A stretch of DNA of 64,000 bases from Mycobacterium malmoense (lineage in GTDB: Bacteria; Actinomycetota; Actinomycetes; Mycobacteriales; Mycobacteriaceae). The stretch is taken from positions 4,030,001 through 4,094,000 of the forward strand of contig NZ_CP080999.1 in NCBI RefSeq assembly GCF_019645855.1, read 5' to 3'. Of the stretch, positions 52,993 to 61,399 are shown one piece after another (the stretch's first letter is position 1; each line of letters starts with the position of its first letter). The notes beneath the pieces were generated by a model, which saw only the letters and a program-made list of their open reading frames with translations, was not told the DNA's origin and did no database searches. The position numbers and the translations under genes are program-made.

Positions 52993-53799
52993 ATGCCGCA
53001 ATCCGCCATCGACACACTGGCCCCTGTCGCGGGTCTTGCCGTGACGCTGTCCGACGGCGTGCTGTCGGTGACCATCGACCGCCCCGACAGCCTCAACTCG
53101 GTGACCACCCCGGTGCTGGCCGGCATCGCCGACGCGATGGAGCGCGCCGCCACCGATCCGCGGGTCAAGGTGGTGCGCCTTGGCGGTGCGGGTCGGGGCT
53201 TCTGCTCCGGGGCCGGCATGAGCGCCGACGACGTGGCCGGTGGCGGCCCGGGCTCCGAGATCATCGCGGAGGCCAACCGCGCCATACGGGCCATTACCGC
53301 GCTGCCGCGGCCGGTCGTTGCCGTCGTCCAGGGACCGGCGGCCGGCGTCGGCGTTTCCCTGGCCCTGGCATGCGACCTCGTATTGGCTTGTGAGAAGGCG
53401 TTTTTCATGCTTGCCTTCACGCAGGTTGGGTTGATGCCCGACGGCGGCGCGTCGGCGTTGGTCGCCGCGGCGATCGGCCGGATCCGCGCGATGCGGATGG
53501 CGCTGCTGGCCGAGCGGTTAGCGGCCGTCGACGCGTTGTCTTGGGGCCTGGTCTCCGTGGTCTATCCCGCCGAGGAATTCGAGGCCGAGGTCGACAAGGT
53601 GATCTCGAAATTGGCGGCGGGCCCGGTCGTGGCGTACGCCAAGACCAAGGATTCGATCAACGCGACCACCCTGACCGAGCTGGACTCCGCCCTGGAGCGA
53701 GAATTCCGCGGACAGTCGATCTTGCTGCGATCACACGACTTCATCGAGGGCGCAACGGCTTTCCAGCAGCGCCGCACTCCTAACTTCACCGACCGCTGA
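52993..53799 (+). CDS. echA10: Enoyl-CoA hydratase/isomerase
   Basis: Crotonase-fold enzyme, 268 residues. CoA-binding and oxyanion-hole segments are GRGFCSGAGMSADD and VQGPAAGVGVSLALACDLVL. The usual catalytic Glu pair is not clearly conserved (FTQVGLMPDGGASALV carries Asp), so it may act as an isomerase or on an unusual substrate. Divergent from mcr with 86 bp between starts; the pair is conserved as Rv1142c-Rv1143. Confidence 0.92.
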   Translation: MPQSAIDTLAPVAGLAVTLSDGVLSVTIDRPDSLNSVTTPVLAGIADAMERAATDPRVKVVRLGGAGRGFCSGAGMSADDVAGGGPGSEIIAEANRAIRAITALPRPVVAVVQGPAAGVGVSLALACDLVLACEKAFFMLAFTQVGLMPDGGASALVAAAIGRIRAMRMALLAERLAAVDALSWGLVSVVYPAEEFEAEVDKVISKLAAGPVVAYAKTKDSINATTLTELDSALEREFRGQSILLRSHDFIEGATAFQQRRTPNFTDR

Positions 53800-53913
53800 G
53801 CGGGTCAGCTCTTGGCAAGGCTGCCGTCAGCTCGGCGCCAGCGACATCTGGTAACAATCCCCGACGAACTCACGGACCAAACCACCGGACCACTAGTTTT
53901 CAAAAATGTACTG

Positions 53914-54636
53914 TCAAAGCCCGAACAGCGACGGCAAAACGAGCACCATCACCAGGCCCCACACGACATGGGTCAGCATGGGTGCCAGAATTCCGCCGCT
54001 CGCCCGGCGTTCCAGCGCGCATACCGTCCCCAGGATGATTGCGGCGAACCCGAGCATCAAGTTCCCGCTGGCCATGGTTGCGCAGGTGTACACGATGGTC
54101 GAAATCGCCACGGGCGCAAGGCGACCCAGCGCGGTGTAGAGCGCGCCGCGGAAGAACATCTCCTCGCCGATGGCGTTGACCATGGTGATCAGCACGATCG
54201 GCAAAAGCGATCCCTGATGGGCGAATTGCAGCACCCGGATGATCAACGCCGAGATGGCCGGAATGTCCCTGGCGATCATGCCGCCCAGCACGAAGGCGCC
54301 ACCAAGCAGCAGACCGATGGTGGTGCCCGTGATGACCGGGCGTTGGTTGCGGCCACGCCAGCAGATGCCGCCCAGGTGCAACGGTCCCGAGAGGAACGCG
54401 CCGACGATCCACACGGCCGCCAGCGCCAGCGTGAGCCAGTAGAAACTCGACTCACCCGGCGTGCGTCTTAGCGAAACCCCAAGCACCGCAGCGCCGATCG
54501 CCAGCGTGATCACGACGACGACGCGTCGGCGCCGCACGACGCCGGGCGATTCATGGTGGGGCACAGCGACATTGGTGATCGCGCGATGCAACTCGGCGAA
54601 GACGCTGGCGCGGTAGGGAGTAGTCGACTGGCTCAT
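53914..54636 (-). CDS. CPBP-family intramembrane protease
   Basis: 240 residues from ATG 54636, which overlaps the preceding stop as ATGA. About seven membrane segments. Motif 1 GEEMFFRGALYTALG, and the later His motif LTHVVWGLVMV, are the glutamate and histidine sites of the CAAX/CPBP (Abi) protease family. Substrates unknown. Coupled to the NAD-binding protein upstream. Confidence 0.88.
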   Translation of the reverse strand: MSQSTTPYRASVFAELHRAITNVAVPHHESPGVVRRRRVVVVITLAIGAAVLGVSLRRTPGESSFYWLTLALAAVWIVGAFLSGPLHLGGICWRGRNQRPVITGTTIGLLLGGAFVLGGMIARDIPAISALIIRVLQFAHQGSLLPIVLITMVNAIGEEMFFRGALYTALGRLAPVAISTIVYTCATMASGNLMLGFAAIILGTVCALERRASGGILAPMLTHVVWGLVMVLVLPSLFGL

Positions 54637-55778
54637 GTCGGACGTACCTTCGCGGTCAAAGTGGACAGGATATCGAGGCCGGTTCGTAGCGCACCGGCGA
54701 GCGGTCCGGGGACGACGTTGACCAGCCGCAGGGTGGGGCGCGCAACGGACGGGGTAATCGCGCAGGCGAACCGCCGGATGCGCAGCGCATCCCCACCAGC
54801 CCACGCGGGATCGGTGTCGGCGAGATGGTGGGGGTCAGCCAGGGCGTTCACGGGCAGGGGGCGTTTGGACTGATCCGCCAGGGCCAGGGCAATGGCTTCG
54901 TCGACGGCGAGCAGCCCGCCGGGCGGGTCGGGCACCCGATCGCGCAGGCCGCTGACGGAGGCCACCATCGGATGGTCCAGCGATTCGACCAGGTCTCCCG
55001 CCAGTCCCAGAGGCACGGGCAGCGCGACCCCGGTGACCAGCGACGCCAGCGCGGTGTCGACCCTGCCGACCGGCACAGCGGCGTGCCACCTGCCGGAGAT
55101 GCGCGCATATGTCTCCAGCAGCTCCCGATAGGACGTGGTGTCCGGGCCAGAAATGTCGTAGGCGCCTGCAGGCACCTGGTTGGGATCTGCCGCGGCGACC
55201 AGATAGTGCAGCACGTCGCGGATCGAGATCGGGTCGATCGGGTTCTCCATCCAGCTCGGTATCGGCATGAGCGGGAACCGATCTCCCACGTAGCGCATCA
55301 TCTCGAACGACGTCGAGCCAGCGCCGATGATCATCGCCGCGCCCAGCCATACCAGTTCCGGGCCGTCCTCGACCGTCAGGGCTTCGGCCACTTCGGCCCG
55401 GCTGGCCAGGTGCTCGGACAGGGCCTCGTCGGCGGGCACGAAACCGCCCAGGTAGACGATGCGGCGCACACCGGCGTCCCTGGCCGCGGCGGCTACGTTC
55501 GCGGCCGCGGCCTTGTCGGCGTCTCGGAAGCCGCGCTGGCCGATGGCGTGCACGAGGTAATAGACGACGTCGATCGGGCCTGCGGCTTCCATCGCTGCCC
55601 GCACCGACGCGGGATCGGACGCGTCGAGGGTGACCGGCGTGATGTCGTCGAACCACCCTAAACGCTTGAGACGCTGCGGGTTTCGGGTGGCAGCGACCAC
55701 CTGGTGCTGGTTTTCCAGCAGCGCCGTAACCAGCCGCGATCCCACATAGCCAGTGGCACCGGTGACCAGGATGCGCAT
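54633..55778 (-). CDS. Extended SDR / NmrA-like NAD(P)-binding protein
   Basis: 381 residues. Rossmann start MRILVTGATGYVGSRLVTAL, middle VRRIVYLGGFVPADEALSEH, and a C-terminal region rich in Pro/Leu that may contact the membrane. Atypical SDR without a convincing YxxxK, as is common in this group (DoxX-linked NAD(P)-binding proteins). Translationally coupled to the CPBP protease. Substrate unknown. Confidence 0.85.
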   Translation of the reverse strand: MRILVTGATGYVGSRLVTALLENQHQVVAATRNPQRLKRLGWFDDITPVTLDASDPASVRAAMEAAGPIDVVYYLVHAIGQRGFRDADKAAAANVAAAARDAGVRRIVYLGGFVPADEALSEHLASRAEVAEALTVEDGPELVWLGAAMIIGAGSTSFEMMRYVGDRFPLMPIPSWMENPIDPISIRDVLHYLVAAADPNQVPAGAYDISGPDTTSYRELLETYARISGRWHAAVPVGRVDTALASLVTGVALPVPLGLAGDLVESLDHPMVASVSGLRDRVPDPPGGLLAVDEAIALALADQSKRPLPVNALADPHHLADTDPAWAGGDALRIRRFACAITPSVARPTLRLVNVVPGPLAGALRTGLDILSTLTAKVRPT

Positions 55779-55898
55779 ACTCCCGACCCTAGTCCGCGTG
55801 GAGGTAGATAGCTTTCACCGAAACTCGTGCCGCTACTCGGGCCGACATTGCTCGGGTGGTCGCAGACCGCTCGGCTGAGAAGCACACCCGACAAGCGA

Positions 55899-55929
55899 AT
55901 TGGCCCCCTTCTTGCCGAGGGGGGCCAAT
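55899..55929. terminator. Terminator-like hairpin
   Basis: 10-bp perfect stem ATTGGCCCCC / GGGGGCCAAT with an 11-base loop, 45 bases after the stop of the exported protein gene on the minus strand. No clear T-run. Confidence 0.5.
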
Positions 55930-55973
55930 CGCCGTTGGCGGTCACCGGCTCGCATCGGCGACCACCACTGGAC

Positions 55974-57182
55974 TCAGAGCATTCTGAGGAGGTTGATGAT
56001 CATCGTGCCAATCTGGGTTGCGATGGTGCCCAACGTCGACGGGAGGCTCGCCAGGACCGATGGAAGGCTTTGCAGCATCGATGTCAAGGTGCCAGAGGCC
56101 TCGCCGGCAATGGTGCTGATGGCGGGAGTCAGCGAGGGCCATCCATTGGTCAGCTGATAAGCAAAATTCTGTGCTGCTGCGAGGAGGCTGCCGCCGCCAA
56201 GGATGTTCTGGGCATTGGGTGCCACGATTGAATTTGTCAGACCTGGGTCAACGTAGTGCAACAGGCCGTTGAGAAGGCCGTTAGGGGGACCGAGTGTTCC
56301 AGGAATCGCCGGATTGCTCAGCACGCCTTGGTTTAGGCCGATGCCGGCCTTTGGATACCCATTGAGAAAGGCGAACGCTGTCGCGCCGGGTATGTTTGCG
56401 ACATTGCTGATCGTTCCAGCCAGGTCGCCCGCCGTCCACGAGTTATAGACGGCTTGGAGAGCCGCAGCAAAGCCCTTTTCCGTCGTCGTCGCAAGACCGG
56501 TGAGATCGCCTCCCAGGATCGTTACAGTGGTGCTGGTGAGATATTTGGTCGCGTTGGCGAAGTTTTGCGTGATGTATGCGGGGATCCCAAGCACTGAAAA
56601 AAGCGGTAATCCGACCGAGGTTGCGAACTGACCCAAGGGGTTCAGCGCTTCGAGCAAATTGTAGACGCCGTCTGTGAGATCACCCGCAGCGATCTGACCA
56701 ATCCCCTGTTGGATCGCCTTCCCAAGCTGAGGGAGGAGGTTGACCATGTGCGTTGCAGCCCCTTGAAACGGCTTCACATAGTCGATTCCGTATTGGAATC
56801 CGTTTGCCGCAATCTGCTGCAACACCGGGAAAGGAACTTGCGTCCAGTTGCCGAATAGGTACTCCAAGTTGGAGCCGGCTGTGGAGAAAGTGTTAAGCCA
56901 CGTCTGGAATGGTAAGGCGACATCGCTGAGAATGCCGGCGGGTACAGCTGCAGCGGTCGCTCCGCCGCTCGCCAGCGAGGCGAGGTCGTTTTCCACGCCG
57001 GCTAACAGATCGATCACGCTGTCGGCGACGCCGGTGAGGCGGATGTCGGACACGCTCACCCGGGATCGTTGTTGAGCCAGGTGAGGATCGGGAAGGCACT
57101 GAGCCATGGGACCTGCGGCGAGGACGGCGGCGCTGGCCAAGGCGACTGTGGCGGTGATGTGGGGGCGGGCTGCGAGATCCAC
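55974..57182 (-). CDS. Exported mycobacterial protein, GjpA-porin-like
   Basis: 402 residues from GTG 57182, where AAGGAG is six bases upstream; ATG 57188 abuts that site and is unlikely. The signal peptide is ITATVALASAAVLAAGPMAQ. Mature sequence starts with the segment VSVSDIRLTGVADSVIDLLA and is rich in Leu/Asn/Gly with FQTWLNTFSTAGSNLEYLFG and GLLNGLLHYVDPG motifs found in a large mycobacterial family annotated as outer membrane porin GjpA or as hypothetical. It lacks a PE domain. Porin function is not shown. Slightly lower GC than neighbours. Confidence 0.68.
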   Translation of the reverse strand: MDLAARPHITATVALASAAVLAAGPMAQCLPDPHLAQQRSRVSVSDIRLTGVADSVIDLLAGVENDLASLASGGATAAAVPAGILSDVALPFQTWLNTFSTAGSNLEYLFGNWTQVPFPVLQQIAANGFQYGIDYVKPFQGAATHMVNLLPQLGKAIQQGIGQIAAGDLTDGVYNLLEALNPLGQFATSVGLPLFSVLGIPAYITQNFANATKYLTSTTVTILGGDLTGLATTTEKGFAAALQAVYNSWTAGDLAGTISNVANIPGATAFAFLNGYPKAGIGLNQGVLSNPAIPGTLGPPNGLLNGLLHYVDPGLTNSIVAPNAQNILGGGSLLAAAQNFAYQLTNGWPSLTPAISTIAGEASGTLTSMLQSLPSVLASLPSTLGTIATQIGTMIINLLRML

Positions 57183-57844
57183 GACCATCTCCTTAAAATC
57201 GGGTACTTCGAATTCGGATGGTCAGAAAGTAGCTGAGGACAACCTGAGTTTCGGGCGAGTTGAGGCGAGTTCGGCCAATCTCGGCCCGCAAACATCGCGT
57301 CACGCAAACTATTCGAAATAAGGTAACCAATGCTCATAAAAGTTTTGAAAGACCTGGAGTTACCCCCCCCCCCGAATTTTAGTTCAGACCGAAACTACCC
57401 GAGGGCGGCTCTTGGCATACGTTTGCCACACCCATGCGGTACGCGCAGCAAACCCCGCTATCCCAAAACGCCTAGCAAGCCTCTCACCCGCCGAGCCGCC
57501 GCCACACCAACAAGCCACACCCCCGTGACGGGCACAGCCCGACAACCCGCACAACGATTCTTATCACCCGCTACCAACCACAGCGTGAGTGCCACCGCGG
57601 CCCAACGACCACGCCGAACCAGCCGTCGTCACTAGCTGGCCGGCCAGCGGTTCGGTAAAGAGGCCATGGACCTCCGTGCTACCGCACCGGCCCGGCACCG
57701 GGGCTCACTCCGCAATCACGCTCGCATCGGGCGTCACGCAGGACCCGGCGGCGCGACCGTCGTTAACACGCGCGCGGCATGTTGAACCGAACTACCTACG
57801 GCACCGTAACCCGGTACATGGACACGATCACAGGGGGCAATCCC
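57183..57844. other. 660-bp non-coding region with a poly-C tract
   Basis: Contains the promoter of the exported protein (minus) and of the polyketide operon (plus). The open frame 57330-57635 is Arg/Pro/Thr-rich and has no domain. An 11-base C run lies at 57363-57373. Confidence 0.5.
57363..57373 (+). repeat. Poly-C tract (11 C)
   Basis: Homopolymer of eleven C residues about 180 bp upstream of the exported-protein start and 470 bp upstream of the polyketide synthase start. Length-variable in principle. Confidence 0.8.
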
Positions 57845-58906
57845 GTGCGCGCGGGCGTCAAAACACCGATAGTGGATCCGTCGATCGCTGCGGCTGCGGT
57901 GAAGTTTCCGCCGAACCGGTACGCCCAGGACGAGGCCATCGGGGCGTTGACCGACATCGCCGGCCCGGAGTTTCAGCGGTTCGCCCTCAGCAGCGGGGTT
58001 AAGTTTCGCAACATCGCGCTGCCGCTGTCGCGATACCCCAAGCTGAGCGGCTTCACCGAGGCAAACGATGCCTACGTCGAAATCGCGCTCGGCCTGGCCG
58101 AACAGGCGCTGCTCGCGGCGCTCGACGAAGCAAAGGTCAAGCCATCCGAGGTCGACATCGTCTTTTCGACGACCGTTACCGGGCTCGCCGTACCGACGCT
58201 GGAGGCACGGCTGGCGGCACGGATTGGGTTGCGCCAGGACGTCAAACGCGTCCCGTTGTTCGGCCTGGGCTGTGTCGCCGGCGCGGCGGGCGTGGCACGC
58301 ATACACGATTACCTGCGCGCCTTCCCCGACCAGGTGGCGGCCCTGCTGGCGGTCGAACTGTGCTCGTTGACCATTCAGCGCCAGGACAATTCGGTGGCCA
58401 ACCTGGTCGCCACCAGTCTTTTCGGTGACGGTGCCGCGGCCGTCATCGCGAAGGGCGCAGGCCAGGCTGCCGCGGGTCCCAGGGTGTTGGCGACCCGGAG
58501 CCGGATCTACCCCGACACCGAAGAAGTCATGGGCTGGAAGATCGGCAGTGATGGCTTTCGGATCGTCCTGTCGGCCGACGTCGCGACCGTCGCCGAGAAA
58601 TATCTGGGCGACGACGTCCGCAAGTTTCTGGCCGACCATGGACTGACGCCGCGCGACGTGTCGGCCTGGATCTGCCACCCCGGCGGGCCGCGGGTGATCG
58701 AGGTCGTCGAGACCGTGTTGGATCTGCCCGGCGACGCCCTGGACCATACACGAAACTCGTTGCGCGACAACGGTAATTTGTCGTCGGTGTCGGTGCTCGA
58801 TGTGCTTCGGGCCAACCTGGCCGATCCGCCACCAGCGGGTTCGATCGGGCTGATGATCGCGATGGGTCCCGCGTTCTGCTCCGAGCTTGTGCTGCTGGCT
58901 TGGTAG
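57845..58906 (+). CDS. Type III polyketide synthase (chalcone synthase-like)
   Basis: Condenses malonyl-CoA units onto an acyl-CoA starter; mycobacterial relatives (Pks10, Pks11, Pks18) make alkylpyrones and alkylresorcinol-type phenolics from long acyl chains. Catalytic triad Cys143 (PLFGLGCVAGAAG), His278 (CHPGGP) and Asn311 (DNGNLSS), and the terminal AMGPAFCSELVLL loop. GTG 57845 has AGGGGG seven bases upstream and gives 353 residues, the length of Pks10; upstream ATGs at 57779 and 57818 lack such sites. First gene of a three-gene operon. Confidence 0.93.
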   Translation: MRAGVKTPIVDPSIAAAAVKFPPNRYAQDEAIGALTDIAGPEFQRFALSSGVKFRNIALPLSRYPKLSGFTEANDAYVEIALGLAEQALLAALDEAKVKPSEVDIVFSTTVTGLAVPTLEARLAARIGLRQDVKRVPLFGLGCVAGAAGVARIHDYLRAFPDQVAALLAVELCSLTIQRQDNSVANLVATSLFGDGAAAVIAKGAGQAAAGPRVLATRSRIYPDTEEVMGWKIGSDGFRIVLSADVATVAEKYLGDDVRKFLADHGLTPRDVSAWICHPGGPRVIEVVETVLDLPGDALDHTRNSLRDNGNLSSVSVLDVLRANLADPPPAGSIGLMIAMGPAFCSELVLLAW

Positions 58907-58926
58907 AGCTGGTAAAGACTATAGGC

Positions 58927-59427
58927 ATGTATTACCTGCTGATCCTGGCGGTCGGGCTCGAACGCGTCGCGGAGCTGATCCTGTCCAAGCGAAACGCGCG
59001 ATGGTCTTTTGCCCAGGGCGCCAAGGAGTTTGGCCGACCACACTACGTGGTGATGGTCATCATTCACACCGCGCTGCTGGTGGGCTGCATCGTCGAACCG
59101 TGGGCGCTGCACCGGCCGTTCATCGCCTGGCTGGGCTGGCCGATGCTGGCCGTGGTGGCGTTGAGCCAGGGGCTGCGCTGGTGGTGCATCACGACGCTGG
59201 GCCGACGGTGGAACACCCGGGTGATCGTATTGCCGGACGCGCCGTTGGTGCGGCGGGGCCCCTACCGGTGGCTGCACCACCCGAACTATGTTGCAGTGGT
59301 GGCCGAAGGATTGGCGCTGCCACTGGTACACACGGCGTGGCTGACCGCTATCGGCTTCACGCTGGCCAACGGGATCGTGCTGGGGGTGCGAATGCACGTG
59401 GAGAACTCCGCGCTGGGTTACACATGA
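58927..59427 (+). CDS. Isoprenylcysteine carboxyl methyltransferase-like protein (Rv1139c-like)
   Basis: 166-residue membrane methyltransferase of the ICMT family. SAM-binding C-terminal motif RRGPYRWLHHPNYVAVVAEG, preceded by TLGRRWNTRVIVL. Bacteria lack prenylated CaaX substrates; homologues beside type III synthases (SrsB, BpsB) O-methylate alkylresorcinols or alkylpyrones. ATG 58927 is the family start; TTG 58900 is also possible. Overlaps the next gene as ATGA. Confidence 0.9.
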   Translation: MYYLLILAVGLERVAELILSKRNARWSFAQGAKEFGRPHYVVMVIIHTALLVGCIVEPWALHRPFIAWLGWPMLAVVALSQGLRWWCITTLGRRWNTRVIVLPDAPLVRRGPYRWLHHPNYVAVVAEGLALPLVHTAWLTAIGFTLANGIVLGVRMHVENSALGYT

Positions 59428-60440
59428 CGAGCTACGACACCGATCTGCTGATTGTCGGCGGCGGCCCGGGCGGCCTCGCCACGGCGTTACACGCTCGCAG
59501 GCATGGACTTTCAGTGATCGTGGTGGAACCGCGGGAGAGCCCGATCGACAAGGCGTGCGGCGAGGGGCTGATGCCCGGCGGGCTCGCCGAGCTGACGTCG
59601 CTGGGGGTGGACCCGGCCGGCATGCCGTTTCATGGGATCGCCTACGTGAGTGAAAATCGTCGGGCGCAGGCGCGCTTTCGCAGCGGGCCGGGACGGGGCG
59701 TGCGACGCACCACCTTGCATGCGGCGCTGGCCGCACGGGCCAAAGAGCAAGACACCGAATGGATCCCGGCACGGGTGACAACCGTCGAGCAAGACGCGCA
59801 TGGCGTGACCGCCGCCGGGGTGCGCGCAAAATGGCTGGTGGCGGCCGACGGATTGCATTCGACGGTCCGGCGCGCCGTGGGAATCAATGCCACGGCCGGA
59901 CGGCCGCGCCGCTATGGCGTGCGCTGGCATTACCGGGTGCCGGTGTGGTCGGAGTTCGTCGAGGTGCATTGGTCCCGTTGGGGCGAGGCCTACGTGACGC
60001 CGGTGGAACCGGACCTGGTCGGCGTGGCGATCCTGTCTCGCGGACGACCCGACCTCGCCTGGTTCCCGCGACTAGCCCGACACCTCGAGGGCGCCAGCCG
60101 CGGGCCGGCCCGCGGCTGTGGTCCGCTGCGGCAGGTGGTCTCCCGCCGGGTCGCGGGACGGGTGCTGCTGGTGGGCGACGCGGCCGGCTACGAGGATGCG
60201 CTGACCGGCGAAGGCATCAGCCTCGCGGTCAAGCAAGCGGCCGCAGCCGTCGAGGCCATCGTCAACGAGACACCGTCATCGTATGAGGCTGCGTGGCACC
60301 GGGTTACCCGCGATTACCGGCTACTCACCCGAGCGCTGGTGCTGACCAGCACGCCGCGCATGACCCGCCGTGCCATCGTGCCGGCGTGCGCGGTGTTGCC
60401 CGCCGCGTTCCGGACCGGCGTGAACATCCTGGCGCACTAA
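59424..60440 (+). CDS. FAD-dependent oxidoreductase/hydroxylase (Rv1138c-like)
   Basis: 338 residues. Dinucleotide motif LLIVGGGPGGLATALHARRH at the N-terminus, PxxKxCGEGLMP-like IDKACGEGLMPGGL (as in geranylgeranyl-reductase and hydroxylase groups) and the second FAD motif VLLVGDAAGYEDALTGEGIS. ATG 59424 overlaps the methyltransferase stop. In the SrsABC scheme this position is the monooxygenase that hydroxylates the phenolic ring to a quinone precursor; that role is inferred. Confidence 0.9.
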   Translation: MTSYDTDLLIVGGGPGGLATALHARRHGLSVIVVEPRESPIDKACGEGLMPGGLAELTSLGVDPAGMPFHGIAYVSENRRAQARFRSGPGRGVRRTTLHAALAARAKEQDTEWIPARVTTVEQDAHGVTAAGVRAKWLVAADGLHSTVRRAVGINATAGRPRRYGVRWHYRVPVWSEFVEVHWSRWGEAYVTPVEPDLVGVAILSRGRPDLAWFPRLARHLEGASRGPARGCGPLRQVVSRRVAGRVLLVGDAAGYEDALTGEGISLAVKQAAAAVEAIVNETPSSYEAAWHRVTRDYRLLTRALVLTSTPRMTRRAIVPACAVLPAAFRTGVNILAH

Positions 60441-60604
60441 CTTCTCGGCGAATTACCGCGTCGTTGTCCCTTCGGGAGTTTCAGTCGAGGTGTCCAGGTG
60501 CGCCGTGTGGATAGGTGCATCAATCCATGTCCAGCGGGAGCCTGGCCGCATAGCTGACCAGTGCTTCGAGATCCCGATCCGGTCCCCGCCCACCGGGTCA
60601 GCTA

Positions 60605-61399
60605 TTAACGCGCCTTCCAGACCGGCTCCCGCTTCTCGGCGAACGCCAACGGCCCCTCCCTGGCGTCCTCGGATTTGATCAGGATGCGCATCTCGCGGAC
60701 GGTGCGCTCCCAGCCCGGTTCGTCATCGACGATGACCCCGTCGTCGACGCCGTAGGCGATTCGCTTGCTGGCCTGCACCGACAGCGGCGCGTTGACGGTG
60801 ACGCGCGCGGCCATCGCCAGGGCGGCGTCCAGCACCGAACCCTGCTTCACGACCTGGTTGATCAGGCCCCATCCATGGGCGTCAGATGCAGTCAGCGGCT
60901 CGCCAGTCAACAGCAGTTCCATCGCCACCTTGCGAGGCAGCTGATCCATGATCCGGAAGACACCACCAGCGGCGGCGATCAGCCCGCGCTTGACCTCCGG
61001 CAACCCGAACTTGGCCCGCTCGTCGGCCACCACCAGGTCGCTGGCCAGTGCCAACTCGGTGCCGCCTCCCAGCGCGGTGCCGTTGACCGCCGCGATGGTG
61101 GGCTTGTCGATGAAGTGGTGCACGTAACCGGCGAAGCCCCACTCGGGGTGGTCGGGGTGGTACAGGTTCTCCCGGCGCGCGATCGCCTTGAGATCGGCTC
61201 CGGCGCAAAACGATTTGTCGCCGGCGCCGGTGATCACCACGGCCCACACTTCCGGATCGCGTTGGGCTTCCTCCAGCGCGTCCCCGACGGCGGTGCTGAC
61301 CGCGCCGTTGACCGCGTTGCGGGCCTCCGGCCGGTTGATCGTGATGACCGTGACGTTGCCGCGGCGCTCGGCCAGCGCCGCGGGCTGGCCATTGGTCAC
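60605..61399 (-). CDS. Enoyl-CoA hydratase/isomerase (Rv1136-like, full length)
   Basis: 264 residues from GTG 61399, overlapping the thiolase stop as GTGA. CoA-binding KSFCAGADLKAIARRENLYH and oxyanion loop VNGTALGGGTELALASDLVV; the catalytic Glu positions are present (GGGTELA and FGLPEVKRGLIA). In M. tuberculosis the corresponding Rv1136 is only about 113 residues; here the gene is complete. Works with the thiolase in fatty acyl or branched acyl degradation. Confidence 0.92.
   Translation of the reverse strand: MTNGQPAALAERRGNVTVITINRPEARNAVNGAVSTAVGDALEEAQRDPEVWAVVITGAGDKSFCAGADLKAIARRENLYHPDHPEWGFAGYVHHFIDKPTIAAVNGTALGGGTELALASDLVVADERAKFGLPEVKRGLIAAAGGVFRIMDQLPRKVAMELLLTGEPLTASDAHGWGLINQVVKQGSVLDAALAMAARVTVNAPLSVQASKRIAYGVDDGVIVDDEPGWERTVREMRILIKSEDAREGPLAFAEKREPVWKAR

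Noticed and set aside
52993..53799. Frameshift or truncation in echA10
   Set aside because: The gene is full length; weak conservation of the catalytic glutamates is a family variation, not damage.
57330..57635. 101-codon plus-strand ORF spanning the poly-C tract
   Set aside because: Pro/Thr/Arg-rich, no ribosome-binding site, composition follows the poly-C and GC-rich DNA rather than a protein pattern.
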